Below, piece by piece: positions 1 through 8,044 of a DNA stretch of 64,000 nt (position 1 is its first letter; each line of letters begins with the position of its first letter). The position numbers and the translations under genes are program-made. Origin of the DNA: Verrucomicrobiia bacterium (GTDB taxonomy: Bacteria > Patescibacteriota > Saccharimonadia > Saccharimonadales > Saccharimonadaceae); assembly GCA_035629335.1 (NCBI GenBank), contig DASPIB010000001.1, forward strand, positions 800,473 to 864,472, in the 5' to 3' direction. The notes beneath the pieces were generated by a model that did not search any database, was not told the origin of the DNA, and was given only the letters and a program-made list of their open reading frames with translations.

Positions 1-250
1 CGACAGGGGAGTCTGAATTGTTTTCTAAAAAGTACGACAAGCGGTAATCGCCATGGCTATTAACCCGGACCAAGTTGGCCTTTAAATGCACCGTAGCGGC
101 CTTAGCAGCCTTTGACTCGACCATAAAGTTAGGTTGGGGGATAAGATCTTCATACACACCTAACAGCACTGTTGCTTGCTCTCTAGGGCGAAGAACAGTC
201 CGTTCAATCACCTCAGAATCTGCTGGTTGTGATACATGAGCGTTGCTCAT
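1..250 (-). CDS. Hypothetical protein, 3' end outside window
   Basis: An open frame runs from an ATG at 250 leftwards out of the window (83 complete codons, N-terminus MSNAHVSQPADSEV). The start is fixed by a strong ribosome-binding site, AAGGAG at 264-259, 8 nt before the ATG. The visible part is soluble with no signal peptide or membrane segment and ends in a mixed charged/hydrophobic stretch that could be a small beta domain. I do not recognise the family. It probably shares a transcript with the small frame at 213-392, whose end it overlaps. Confidence 0.7.
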   Translation of the reverse strand, partial: MSNAHVSQPADSEVIERTVLRPREQATVLLGVYEDLIPQPNFMVESKAAKAATVHLKANLVRVNSHGDYRLSYFLENNSDSPV

Positions 251-392
251 AATGATTACTCCTTATTGAGATGCCCGTTTTAGGCACCTTATTTATATCG
301 GTAGCACTCGGCATTGCCGCAAAGTACTCCTCCTGCAAAACAGAAGCAGGTTGCTGAAACTTTCCATACATGGTATGGTCGATATGTTCCAT
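213..392 (-). CDS. Small hypothetical protein (59 aa) upstream of the partial gene
   Basis: ATG at 392 opens a 59-codon frame beginning MEHIDHTMYGKFQQPASV and ending at a TGA at 215-213, so it overlaps the next gene by 38 nt. A promoter with TTGACA, 18 bp, TATCAT lies just upstream, and a weak AAGG sits about 11 nt before the ATG. The first 45 residues look protein-like; the last 14 run in the overlap and may be tail only. No family recognised. The alternative is that this is simply the leader of the gene starting at 250. Confidence 0.4.
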   Translation of the reverse strand: MEHIDHTMYGKFQQPASVLQEEYFAAMPSATDINKVPKTGISIRSNHYEQRSCITTSRF

Positions 393-413
393 GGGGTTAC
401 TAACCTTATGTAA

Positions 414-443
414 ATGATACCTTCATTTTGGGAAACATGTCAA
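414..443 (-). promoter_or_regulatory. Sigma-70 type promoter for the leftward small genes
   Basis: On the minus strand the -35 TTGACA (443-438) and -10 TATCAT (419-414) are separated by 18 bp. Transcription should start near 407 and read the 59-aa frame and the partial gene. It lies in the divergent region facing the gene at 481. Confidence 0.5.
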
Positions 444-480
444 TAACAATTAGCGGTCTCTCCGTCCAGATTTAACATAA

Positions 481-1695
481 ATGAACTACTTCAAAAGCAC
501 AGAACTAGCCGAAAAATACGGCGTCAGCCGTCGTACTATTACTAATTGGATCGAACAAACCCGCCAAGGACGTTTGAATCTTGAACTGGTTGAGGACAGT
601 GGCCGCCACTATATCAGTAATAATCCAAAGAACCACTTAATTATGAAGGGTTTGGTGCCGCTGCGTCGGAAGTTTCTAAATACCCTTAGCCTTAAGCATG
701 CTCAGCCGATCCCAGAATTTTATAAGCTGTATTCAAAAGCTCAAATTCTTGACATTATTACGAATATAGAAACTGGTCGTGAAATATCGCGAGAATATAA
801 CTACATTGATGAAGGTGCCTACTTTTGGGATGGTTATGCCCAAAGGCTTTATGAGGATAAGTCACCGAATATGCTTAATAGCACAATAAAGTTACTCGAT
901 CTAAATCTAAAGTACATTGAGTCTCTGCTTGAAAGATATAAATACGTCAATATTGTCGATGTTGGAGTAGGAAACGCTTTACCAACTAAAGCGCTAACCG
1001 AGCACTTCCTTAAGACGGGGAAGTTAAAGAGGTACATCGGAATTGATATTAGCCCAACGATGCTCGAAGTCGCTGAACATAATTTAAAAAAGTGGTTCGG
1101 TGAAGACGTGAAGTTCGAGGGATATTGCAAGAATATTAGCTTTGAAAGATTCTCTGAGGTAATCGCAGAGCCACCAGCTAAAGAAACGGCTAATCTAGTG
1201 CTGGTTCTCGGTGGTACTTTAGGCAATTTTCGAGAGCCTGAAGATGGTATTCGCACAATCATGCACAGTATGCAACGAAGTGACCTCCTAGCCTATACTG
1301 TCGCCCTTGATTCACCCACAATGAGGAATCGGTTCAGCTTTCCACTTACTGCAGAAGAGCCGTTGCCTCCGCAGTATAAATTTATTGTCGACAAACTTGG
1401 CATTGACCCTTCTTTTTACGACGTCGAGGTTGGATTTAATGAGCAAGAGTCAGCTCGCTATTTGCAAATTCGATTAAAGCATGCTCTCAACATAACATTT
1501 ACCATGGATGGATACGAATGGTTAGTAAGTCTTAACAAGGACGATAAAATTTTGCTTTGGCGAGCACGACACGAAAGTGCCACACAAGTTGTCAATCATT
1601 TTTCAAATAACAGATTCAACCCGCTACAAGTGAGTAAGACGCCAGATAACGACTACATGCTATTGCTCGCGACTCTGCAAAGGGAAGAGCGCTAA
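481..1695 (+). CDS. HTH domain fused to EgtD-like SAM-dependent methyltransferase
   Basis: The 404-residue protein starts with a helix-turn-helix region (about residues 7-30, ELAEKYGVSRRTITNWI) and continues into a class I methyltransferase. The SAM-binding motif VDVGVGNALPTKAL is near 159-172, with the acidic GIDIS strand near 187. The LVLGGTLGNF block near 241-250 resembles the histidine-betaine methyltransferase family (EgtD, Methyltransf_33/DUF2260). EgtD trimethylates histidine in ergothioneine synthesis, but no other ergothioneine gene is visible and the N-terminal HTH is unusual, so the substrate is unknown. No clear SD precedes the ATG. The gene stands alone, convergent with the SGNH hydrolase. 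Confidence 0.65.
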   Translation: MNYFKSTELAEKYGVSRRTITNWIEQTRQGRLNLELVEDSGRHYISNNPKNHLIMKGLVPLRRKFLNTLSLKHAQPIPEFYKLYSKAQILDIITNIETGREISREYNYIDEGAYFWDGYAQRLYEDKSPNMLNSTIKLLDLNLKYIESLLERYKYVNIVDVGVGNALPTKALTEHFLKTGKLKRYIGIDISPTMLEVAEHNLKKWFGEDVKFEGYCKNISFERFSEVIAEPPAKETANLVLVLGGTLGNFREPEDGIRTIMHSMQRSDLLAYTVALDSPTMRNRFSFPLTAEEPLPPQYKFIVDKLGIDPSFYDVEVGFNEQESARYLQIRLKHALNITFTMDGYEWLVSLNKDDKILLWRARHESATQVVNHFSNNRFNPLQVSKTPDNDYMLLLATLQREER

Positions 1696-1700
1696 TTAAC

Positions 1701-2432
1701 CTAACCCTCCGCCTTATCAATCGCCCGCTGCAAAATAGGAATCCATGGCAAGTACCCTTCCGAGGTGGGGTGGAATTTATCGGCTGCAAATAGCTCTGGA
1801 TGGGCGCGGTACAGTTCTTCGGTTTGTTCGGCAATTGGCGCAAAAACCGCCTTGTGCTTTTTGGCAAGCTCTTTCACGATGCCGTTTATTTGTAGAGTTC
1901 GCCGACCCATAATCGAGCGGAGTGGCAATGGAAACCGCGGTATTGTTCCCATAGCCGGGGCGCCGGTGAGTATTACCCGCACATCGGGGTTTGCCTGGCG
2001 TAAGCTATGTAAAATTTGCTCAAGCTGGGCGGTAAAGATGGTCATTTTTGTGAAGTGCGTCACGTCATTGGCGCCAACTGCAATCAGGATAATATCCGGC
2101 GAGAAGGCGAGGGCTGCCGGCAGTTGCCGATGGAGCACCGACCCAGCTCGCGCCCCAGACTCGCCAAGGTTCAACCACTCAACCTCGTAGCGCGACGCCA
2201 GGTATTCCGCCGTGGCAACAGCATAGCCCTGGGAATAGTCGCCACCCTGGGCAACCGAGGTGCTATCGCCAAGTACTGCATAACGCAGCGGTGCTCCGGC
2301 GCCAATTTTACGCGGCAATCGAGACACTTTTGGCAGCGGCACTCGCCGACCATTTAGTTTCACCCACAAAAGTTGCACAACCACAAATACCCCGAGCACG
2401 ATACCAATTGTCAGTAGTATTGCGGCTGTCAT
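1701..2432 (-). CDS. SGNH/GDSL-family hydrolase with N-terminal membrane anchor
   Basis: 243 residues. One N-terminal hydrophobic helix (about 3-24) anchors an SGNH hydrolase. Block I is GDSTS with Ser57, block II has G near 91, block III is GAND (120-123), and block V is DKFH with Asp218 and His221, so the full Ser-Asp-His set is present. Such enzymes are esterases or lipases acting on acyl esters, here probably outside the membrane. I chose the ATG at 2432 rather than one at 2480 because an extended -10 (TGC TATAAT, 2444-2439) ends 6 nt before it; the longer frame would contain the promoter. A leaderless transcript is implied. Confidence 0.85.
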   Translation of the reverse strand: MTAAILLTIGIVLGVFVVVQLLWVKLNGRRVPLPKVSRLPRKIGAGAPLRYAVLGDSTSVAQGGDYSQGYAVATAEYLASRYEVEWLNLGESGARAGSVLHRQLPAALAFSPDIILIAVGANDVTHFTKMTIFTAQLEQILHSLRQANPDVRVILTGAPAMGTIPRFPLPLRSIMGRRTLQINGIVKELAKKHKAVFAPIAEQTEELYRAHPELFAADKFHPTSEGYLPWIPILQRAIDKAEG

Positions 2433-2531
2433 TGCTTTATTATAGCACGCAGTCAAGCTGGCACTTGTCGCCGGAGGCAAAATTCGCCATACTAATAACC
2501 ATAAGCATTCAGAATTTCCTAGGAGGGCACT

Positions 2532-4568
2532 ATTAAACCATCGACTGTCATTTCGCCATTTTGGTACCGACGCATCTGCGAAGTGGTGCTGTTTGGCGCT
2601 TGTATTATGCTGGCGCTTTATTTCTCGCGCTTTATTGTAGACGACACTTTTGTTTCAATGCAGCTGATCGTCCCTTTGCACTCGGCTGTACTCGCTGGCG
2701 TCACGGCACTCGGGAGCCTGGTGGCTTACTTTTGGGCACCGCAAAAGTGGCTTTACCAAGTGGCACTCGCACTGTTTTTACTATTCGCGCTGACTACCGG
2801 CACGCTCCTTGCAGCTACTGGGGTGACAGCTTCGCCATTTATAGCTTTAGGGATGCTGGTCGCGATTTTTGCTGGGCTTTTTGGCATTTACGGCCTGGCG
2901 CCGGTCGCGCTGGCAACAAATATTTTCCTGGCACTCGATTTGCTGCTATTTAAAGAAGCGCTTACCTCACGCAGCCAAATTATTGTTTTTCTATTGGCCT
3001 TTGAGCTGCCGATTATTGTTAGCTGGCTGCTTTGGCACAACAAAGGCAGCCGTGACACCGAAAAAGAGAAAGCCTACAACGAACTGGCCCGCGAGCTCAA
3101 CCAAGTGGCCAACAAATCTGAAATTGTGATCAATGGCATCCAGGATGGGGTAGTAGCCATTGATGGTAAAGGCATTATCCAGCTTATTAACCCGGCGGCT
3201 CAAAAGATTATTGGCTGGGGAAAGCGCGATGCCCTTGGCCTTGACTACCATTCGGTTTTAAAGCTTGAAAACAGCCAGGGCAACACACCCCAAGGCCAGG
3301 CGCACCCGATTCAGCACGTGCTTGAAGCGAACGAATCTATGCTCACCAACGACCTGCAGCTCGAGACTAGTTCCGGCAAGAAGATCGTCATATCGCTGTT
3401 GGCTTCGCCGGTTGGGCAGCCTGGCGGCGGTGCCATTGTGGTCTTTCGCGATATTACCAAAGAAAAAGCCGAAGAAAAACAACAGGCCGAGTTTATTTCT
3501 ACCGCCAGCCACGAAATGCGCACACCAGTGGCATCAATCGAGGGTTATTTAGGCCTGGCGCTCAATCCGCAAACCGCTGCGATTGATGATCGCGCGCGGC
3601 TGTACCTCATGAAGGCTCACGAAGCCGCCCAGCACCTTGGCCGGCTATTCCAAGATCTGCTTGATGTTTCGCGAGCCGAAGATGGTCGCTTGCGCAGCAA
3701 CCCATCGATTGTAGACGTGGTTGCCTTTACCGGGCAGATTGTTGATGAATTCGCCTTAAAAGCCGCCGAGAAGCAGCTGGTGTTACTGTTTAAACCTGGT
3801 GTCGATGCCGGTTCGACGCGAAAAATTAGCCCCGTGTATTACGCCGAAGTTGACAACGATCACTTACGTGAAGCGGTTTCGAACTTGGTAGAAAATGCTA
3901 TTAAGTACACTCTGCATGGCGATGTTACGGTCGATGTCACCGGCGATACTAAACACATCACCATTAGCGTCCACGACACTGGCATTGGCATCCCCGCCGA
4001 AGACGTGCCGCACTTGTTCCAAAAATTCTACCGAGTGGATAATAGCGACACCCGCGAAATTGGCGGCACCGGCCTCGGCCTTTACCTCACCCGGCGCCTT
4101 GTAGAGGGCATGAACGGCCGGATTTGGGTTGAAAGTGAGTACCAAAAGGGGAGTACGTTTTATATAGAAATTCCGCGCGTTTCGCACGAGGAAGCGGTGG
4201 CGAAGATTGAAGCCGGAGTTGGTAATGTTGAAGCACCGGTGATGCCGAGCAGTGCGGTGGCTGTGCCGACGCCTTACCAAGCCGCCACCTCTACCACCGT
4301 GCCTCTAGAGCCCAGCACTCTCACTGCCGCAAACATGCCGCCTATGAATCCACAAGCCCCCACAAATACCCAGTCAACTACACTAAGCCCGGCCCCTCAA
4401 CAACCTCAAGCTATCCTGCCGCAAGCTTCACCTAACGTGCCGGTCCCTCCATCCACCGGCCAGAACATTGCACCGCCTCAGCCGGCTCCTCAGCAGTCGC
4501 CCTCGTCACCCCAGCCTCAGCCATATAACGACGGAAGGTCTCATTTGTTTATCCCACCGCGAAGATAA
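2532..4568 (+). CDS. Membrane sensor histidine kinase (PAS, HisKA, HATPase) with Pro/Gln-rich tail
   Basis: Numbered from GTG 2583: several hydrophobic helices (about 1-150), PAS-like domain (about 178-295), H-box TASHEMRTP with the phospho-acceptor near His310, N box NLVENAIKYT, G1 DTGIGIP, G2 GGTGLGLYL. About 120 residues of Pro/Gln/Ala/Thr low-complexity sequence follow, ending in a basic FIPPRR. It should autophosphorylate in response to an unknown envelope signal, and the partner is probably the response regulator at 4857. Start: GTG 2583 has no SD, but an in-frame ATT at 2532 sits 5 nt after a perfect AGGAGG and adds 17 residues before the first helix. I take 2532 as the likelier start; ATT initiation is rare (known in infC). 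Confidence 0.85.
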   Translation: MKPSTVISPFWYRRICEVVLFGACIMLALYFSRFIVDDTFVSMQLIVPLHSAVLAGVTALGSLVAYFWAPQKWLYQVALALFLLFALTTGTLLAATGVTASPFIALGMLVAIFAGLFGIYGLAPVALATNIFLALDLLLFKEALTSRSQIIVFLLAFELPIIVSWLLWHNKGSRDTEKEKAYNELARELNQVANKSEIVINGIQDGVVAIDGKGIIQLINPAAQKIIGWGKRDALGLDYHSVLKLENSQGNTPQGQAHPIQHVLEANESMLTNDLQLETSSGKKIVISLLASPVGQPGGGAIVVFRDITKEKAEEKQQAEFISTASHEMRTPVASIEGYLGLALNPQTAAIDDRARLYLMKAHEAAQHLGRLFQDLLDVSRAEDGRLRSNPSIVDVVAFTGQIVDEFALKAAEKQLVLLFKPGVDAGSTRKISPVYYAEVDNDHLREAVSNLVENAIKYTLHGDVTVDVTGDTKHITISVHDTGIGIPAEDVPHLFQKFYRVDNSDTREIGGTGLGLYLTRRLVEGMNGRIWVESEYQKGSTFYIEIPRVSHEEAVAKIEAGVGNVEAPVMPSSAVAVPTPYQAATSTTVPLEPSTLTAANMPPMNPQAPTNTQSTTLSPAPQQPQAILPQASPNVPVPPSTGQNIAPPQPAPQQSPSSPQPQPYNDGRSHLFIPPRR

Positions 4569-4773
4569 TAATAGCCTCTTATTGCGTTCATCGCCGAGGC
4601 GCTTAAACGAGAGTTGCAAAAAAAATCAGTAATCTTTTTAATCTGATCTGGCGTAAGGCCTTCGAGCACATGAGCGCATTTGAGGTTTTTCGACAATTCG
4701 ATGAAGCGGGTTTCAATATTATTTCCTCGCAGCAAACTGAAGATCGAGAAAATATCTTAATAATTGCCGACAT
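4541..4773 (-). pseudogene. Small gene split by a one-base frameshift
   Basis: An ATG at 4773 with a good SD (GAGGG at 4784-4780, spacing 6) starts MSAIIKIF, then loses frame at a run of four T (minus strand, 4752-4749). One extra T would join it to a second frame reading to 4541, giving a protein of about 77 residues whose C-terminal part looks genuinely coding (ELSKNLKCAHVLEGLTPDQ, then a Tyr-rich segment). The 3' end overlaps the kinase gene by 28 nt, convergently. It may be a decayed gene or a homopolymer sequencing error. No family recognised. Confidence 0.45.
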
Positions 4774-4856
4774 AAAACGCCCTCATAGCAACTAAATCCG
4801 AACTTAATAGCCTAACTATAGCTTTTTTAACCATAAGCACGTATAGTAGAAGTAAT

Positions 4857-5963
4857 ATGACCAAGATTCTACTTGTCGAAGATGACAAGAGCCTACGTGA
4901 GATATACGGCGTACGCTTGCTTGCAGAAGGGTATGATATCGTTTCGGCGGGCGATGGGGAAGAAGCCCTCGCCATGGCCATCAAAGAACGACCACACCTG
5001 ATTATTAGCGATGTCATGATGCCAAAAATTAGTGGCTTTGACATGCTCGACATCCTGCGTTCGACCACCGAAACCAGAACTATTAAGGTTATCATGATGA
5101 CCGCCTTAAGTTCGGATGATCAGCGTAACCGCGGTGAACAGCTTGGAGCCGACCGCTATTTAGTAAAATCTCAAGTGGGCATTGAAGATGTCGTTCGGGC
5201 GGTACACGAGGTATTGGGTGACGCCCCAGCTACGGCACCAGCAGCTCAACCAGGAACGCCCCAGGCAATGCCAGGCATGCCCTCTACTCAACCGCAAGCT
5301 GTACCGCAACCGTTTTCAGTACAACCTAGTATGCCCGGGCAGTTTACTCCGCCTACCGCACCTATGCAACCCGTCCAACCATACCCACAAAACCCACAAA
5401 CAAACTCTGCGGCTCCTGCACCGCAACCGCAGCCGTCTTCTATACCACGGCCCACAGCACCATTTTCTTCGCCGCGGCCGGCTTCGCTTGGCGAACGCGT
5501 TATCCAACCGCTGAGTGATCTTTCGCGTCCGCACGGGGTTGATATGAATGAGTTGCTCGATAAAGAACTTGCAAATGAAGCGCCTCAGCCAGCTGCACCA
5601 ACCAACGATACACCTAGCGCAAACAATGGCCAACAAGCAGTAAATACTGGTGACATAGACGCTCAACTTGATGCGCTCATTGCCCAGCAAACTGCGCCGG
5701 CGCCAATTAACTTTACTGACATTAACAACCAGCAGCCAGCAACACTGCCTGCGCAGGCCAGCACTCCAGAATTCGCCCCAACAGAGCCTACAAACAACGG
5801 CACCACCCCTAACGAGCCCAGCACGCCTGCTCAACCACCGACGACACCCCCACAAAAACTGCCAGAACGCCCTGTCAGTTACCCTCAAACACCCCGTGAA
5901 GGCTCAATCACGCCACCCCCACGGCAAATGCCGGATACTTTTCGTAATCCATTCCAGCAATAG
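4857..5963 (+). CDS. Response regulator receiver domain with long disordered Pro/Gln tail
   Basis: 368 residues. Residues 1-122 are a receiver domain: acidic EDD 8-10, phospho-acceptor Asp52, Thr82, Lys104. No DNA-binding or enzymatic output domain follows. The remaining 245 residues are rich in Pro, Gln, Ala and Thr and probably disordered, with one more structured patch (about 210-240, LGERVIQPLSDLSRP onward). The upstream kinase has a similar tail, so the two may act as a pair, perhaps through tail interactions. A -10 TATAGT (4842-4847) ends 9 nt before the ATG, so the gene has its own promoter and probably a leaderless transcript. Confidence 0.85.
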   Translation: MTKILLVEDDKSLREIYGVRLLAEGYDIVSAGDGEEALAMAIKERPHLIISDVMMPKISGFDMLDILRSTTETRTIKVIMMTALSSDDQRNRGEQLGADRYLVKSQVGIEDVVRAVHEVLGDAPATAPAAQPGTPQAMPGMPSTQPQAVPQPFSVQPSMPGQFTPPTAPMQPVQPYPQNPQTNSAAPAPQPQPSSIPRPTAPFSSPRPASLGERVIQPLSDLSRPHGVDMNELLDKELANEAPQPAAPTNDTPSANNGQQAVNTGDIDAQLDALIAQQTAPAPINFTDINNQQPATLPAQASTPEFAPTEPTNNGTTPNEPSTPAQPPTTPPQKLPERPVSYPQTPREGSITPPPRQMPDTFRNPFQQ

Positions 5964-5994
5964 CTTTTTGTGGCGTAGGGTATACTGGTGATAC

Positions 5995-6684
5995 ATGACT
6001 TCGACATCTATTCGACTTAATAAACATTTGGCCTTACAGCTTGGCATTAGCCGCCGGGAGGCCGACGAGTTAATCGCCAGCGGGAAAGTAACCGTCAATG
6101 ATGTCCCGGCCGAGCTCGGGCGCCCGGTGACGCCGCACGATGCTATTCGCGTCAACGGGGAACTTTTAGGGCATACCACCACGCTGCGATATCTCGCACT
6201 GCACAAACCAATTGGCTACGTCAGCTCGCGCCGACAACAAGGCGACATTCCCACTATTTATAGCTTACTAGCAAAAAAGTTTCATCATCTAAAACCAGTC
6301 GGTCGGCTTGATAAAGATAGCTCTGGCCTCTTACTACTGACTAACGATGGCGACTTTGCTCACCGCATGACGCACCCGAGTTTCCGCAAAACCAAAAGCT
6401 ACGAAGTGTCGCTAAACCGCGACCTCGAACCTCTGCATCAGCAAATGATCAACGATTTTGGCGTTACGCTCGAAGATGGACCCAGCAAATTACAGCTCAG
6501 TCGGCTGAGCGACACCCATCGCCGCGATTGGCAAGTGACAATGCACGAAGGTCGTAACCGGCAAATCCGGCGGACGTTCAGCGCCCTAGGTTATGTAGTA
6601 GTACGGCTGCACCGTACTGAGTTCGGCCCCTACCAACTTGGGCAGCTGCCAGAAGGGAAGTGGCAAGAAATAAAGCCATTATAG
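5995..6684 (+). CDS. rluB: Pseudouridine synthase, RsuA/RluB family
   Basis: 229 residues. An N-terminal S4 RNA-binding domain (about 6-55, SIRLNKHLALQLGISRREAD) is followed by the RsuA/RluB/RluE catalytic domain with GRLDKDSSGLLLLTNDG, where Asp106 is the catalytic aspartate, and the EGRNRQIRR motif. It isomerises a uridine in rRNA; whether 23S (RluB-like) or 16S (RsuA-like) cannot be settled from the sequence. A -10 TATACT (5981-5986) ends 8 nt before the ATG, so it is likely leaderless. Confidence 0.9.
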   Translation: MTSTSIRLNKHLALQLGISRREADELIASGKVTVNDVPAELGRPVTPHDAIRVNGELLGHTTTLRYLALHKPIGYVSSRRQQGDIPTIYSLLAKKFHHLKPVGRLDKDSSGLLLLTNDGDFAHRMTHPSFRKTKSYEVSLNRDLEPLHQQMINDFGVTLEDGPSKLQLSRLSDTHRRDWQVTMHEGRNRQIRRTFSALGYVVVRLHRTEFGPYQLGQLPEGKWQEIKPL

Positions 6685-6685
6685 A

Positions 6686-6709
6686 AGGGTGGTCAGATTC
6701 GACCACCCT
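6686..6709. terminator. Hairpin between convergent genes
   Basis: AGGGTGGTC (6686-6694) pairs with GACCACCCT (6701-6709) around a 6-nt loop, 2 nt after the pseudouridine synthase stop. Flanking T content is modest on both strands, so it may serve both convergent genes. Confidence 0.6.
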
Positions 6710-6730
6710 AGCGTTCATTTGGCAGATTGC

Positions 6731-7189
6731 TTAGGTTCGCTGCAGGTCCTCGGCGCTAACTGCTATGCAGCTGTACACACCTGTCGACAAGCCCTTAATG
6801 CTAGAGTGCCGCACAACTAGCCAGTTATTTTGTCGATTCCTGCGATAATACCGAAAGGCAAGTGAACCAGCGTCATCGGAGAAGGGCTGCCCCTGGGCAT
6901 CGTAGAACCGGGCTTCATAGAACAGCCGGTGGTCCTTCTCAGCAAATGGTCCACCGACAAAGCTAGCGAAAATGATGTTTCTACCGGTCTTCACCAAAAG
7001 CCCTTGCTGACTTTCGTGCACTGCAGCAACCACAACGCAAGTGGCCACCTTTTTACCAGCCCGACAGCTGACAGCTCGCTGCTTCACGCTATACCGCACC
7101 CCTTGAATCGTAATGACCTCAAGAGAGTGGAGCTTCTCAAGCTCCACAGCCAGCAAAGCCTTCTCGATAGCGCGTTCTTGCCGAGCCAT
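6731..7189 (-). CDS. Hypothetical protein (152 aa)
   Basis: The ATG at 7189 is preceded by AAGGAG with 6-nt spacing, so the short form beginning MARQERAIEKALLAVELEKL is the real protein; the frame stays open further upstream but without a better start. The protein is soluble, mixed alpha/beta, with several Arg-rich stretches (FRYYRRNRQNNWLVV). No family recognised. It lies between two hairpins and downstream of another orphan, a typical arrangement for the small unknown genes here. Confidence 0.65.
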   Translation of the reverse strand: MARQERAIEKALLAVELEKLHSLEVITIQGVRYSVKQRAVSCRAGKKVATCVVVAAVHESQQGLLVKTGRNIIFASFVGGPFAEKDHRLFYEARFYDAQGQPFSDDAGSLAFRYYRRNRQNNWLVVRHSSIKGLSTGVYSCIAVSAEDLQRT

Positions 7190-7268
7190 TCGCTTCTCCT
7201 TATCGTGAGAACTGATGATTATCATACACCACTCTATCCTCGCCCCGCAAGACGCATGCATAAAAAGG

Positions 7269-7294
7269 CCCCGCGGCCATGGCAAGCCGCGGGG
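7269..7294 (-). terminator. Strong intrinsic terminator
   Basis: On the minus strand a 9-bp GC-rich stem (CCCCGCGGC with GCCGCGGGG, 8-nt loop) is followed by CCTTTTTA. It ends the transcript of the membrane protein gene at 7300-7896. Confidence 0.85.
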
Positions 7295-7299
7295 AGGCA

Positions 7300-7896
7300 C
7301 TACGTGCGCAGGACTGTGGGGTGAGCCGATCCGGGCGCCACTACATAAACCGCTCCGGCGTAGGATTCGTCCGTGCCGAGCAGTTGCAGCGATGTCATTG
7401 GTGCTGCCGGTGCTTTCATCTGTGCTGCCTGCTCTATCATCCAAAAACAAGCGGCGATAACCACGGCAACTGCACACCAACCAATCAGGCTCACTAGCCT
7501 CCATTCCGAGGTCAAAAAGGTGTAGCCAACATCACCCAAAAGGGTAGTCAAAATTGCAGCCGTCATCCCAGCACGAACCACTTGGGTACGCTCGGCGCGC
7601 CGCCAGGCCTTTACCAGCTCAAGCAGGGCAAAAAACAGCAAGGCAGCTACCAGCAACAGGTGCATCAAAGGCATTCGAACCTGCACGGAAGACGCGCCGC
7701 CTGCTTGCACCGCAAGTAGCGAAAGACTCACCATAAAGAGCACGCTGCCTTGCCCACAATTACGGGCAACTTTACTGAGGGACAATCGCTTACCGTCCAC
7801 ATGGTAAGCAGCGATGTGGCAACCGCTGGCACCCATCAAGATAAATGCCAGCGGGAGGCTCAAAATGGTCGCGCTACCAATAATTGGCACGTTCAT
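7300..7896 (-). CDS. Hypothetical multi-pass membrane protein
   Basis: 198 residues with about four hydrophobic segments (roughly 5-28, 47-70, 78-96, 130-152) and a polar C-terminal tail of about 45 residues. The ATG follows an AGGATGG ribosome-binding site. No family recognised. It has its own perfect-hairpin terminator. Confidence 0.6.
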   Translation of the reverse strand: MNVPIIGSATILSLPLAFILMGASGCHIAAYHVDGKRLSLSKVARNCGQGSVLFMVSLSLLAVQAGGASSVQVRMPLMHLLLVAALLFFALLELVKAWRRAERTQVVRAGMTAAILTTLLGDVGYTFLTSEWRLVSLIGWCAVAVVIAACFWMIEQAAQMKAPAAPMTSLQLLGTDESYAGAVYVVAPGSAHPTVLRT

Positions 7897-8002
7897 AGAT
7901 TCACCATCCTAAATAGACGGCTCTCGTGTGCTCGCCAGTTAATAAAGTAGCATACTTTGGCCTGAAAATGCTTATTTTTACCTTATCTTTATAAATAAAA
8001 GT

Positions 8003-8040
8003 GGCGCAAACGAACTCGGAAGAATGAGTTCGTTTGCGCC
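8003..8040 (-). terminator. Intrinsic terminator, 15-bp stem
   Basis: GGCGCAAACGAACTC (8003-8017) pairs perfectly with 8026-8040 around an 8-nt loop. On the minus strand it is followed by ACTTTTATTTAT, just after the stop of the alpha/beta hydrolase. Confidence 0.85.
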
Positions 8041-8044
8041 CCAA

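Noticed and set aside
849-1262. Long minus-strand frame inside the EgtD-like gene
   Set aside because: No ribosome-binding site, low-complexity Ser-rich translation, and full overlap with a clearly coding frame.
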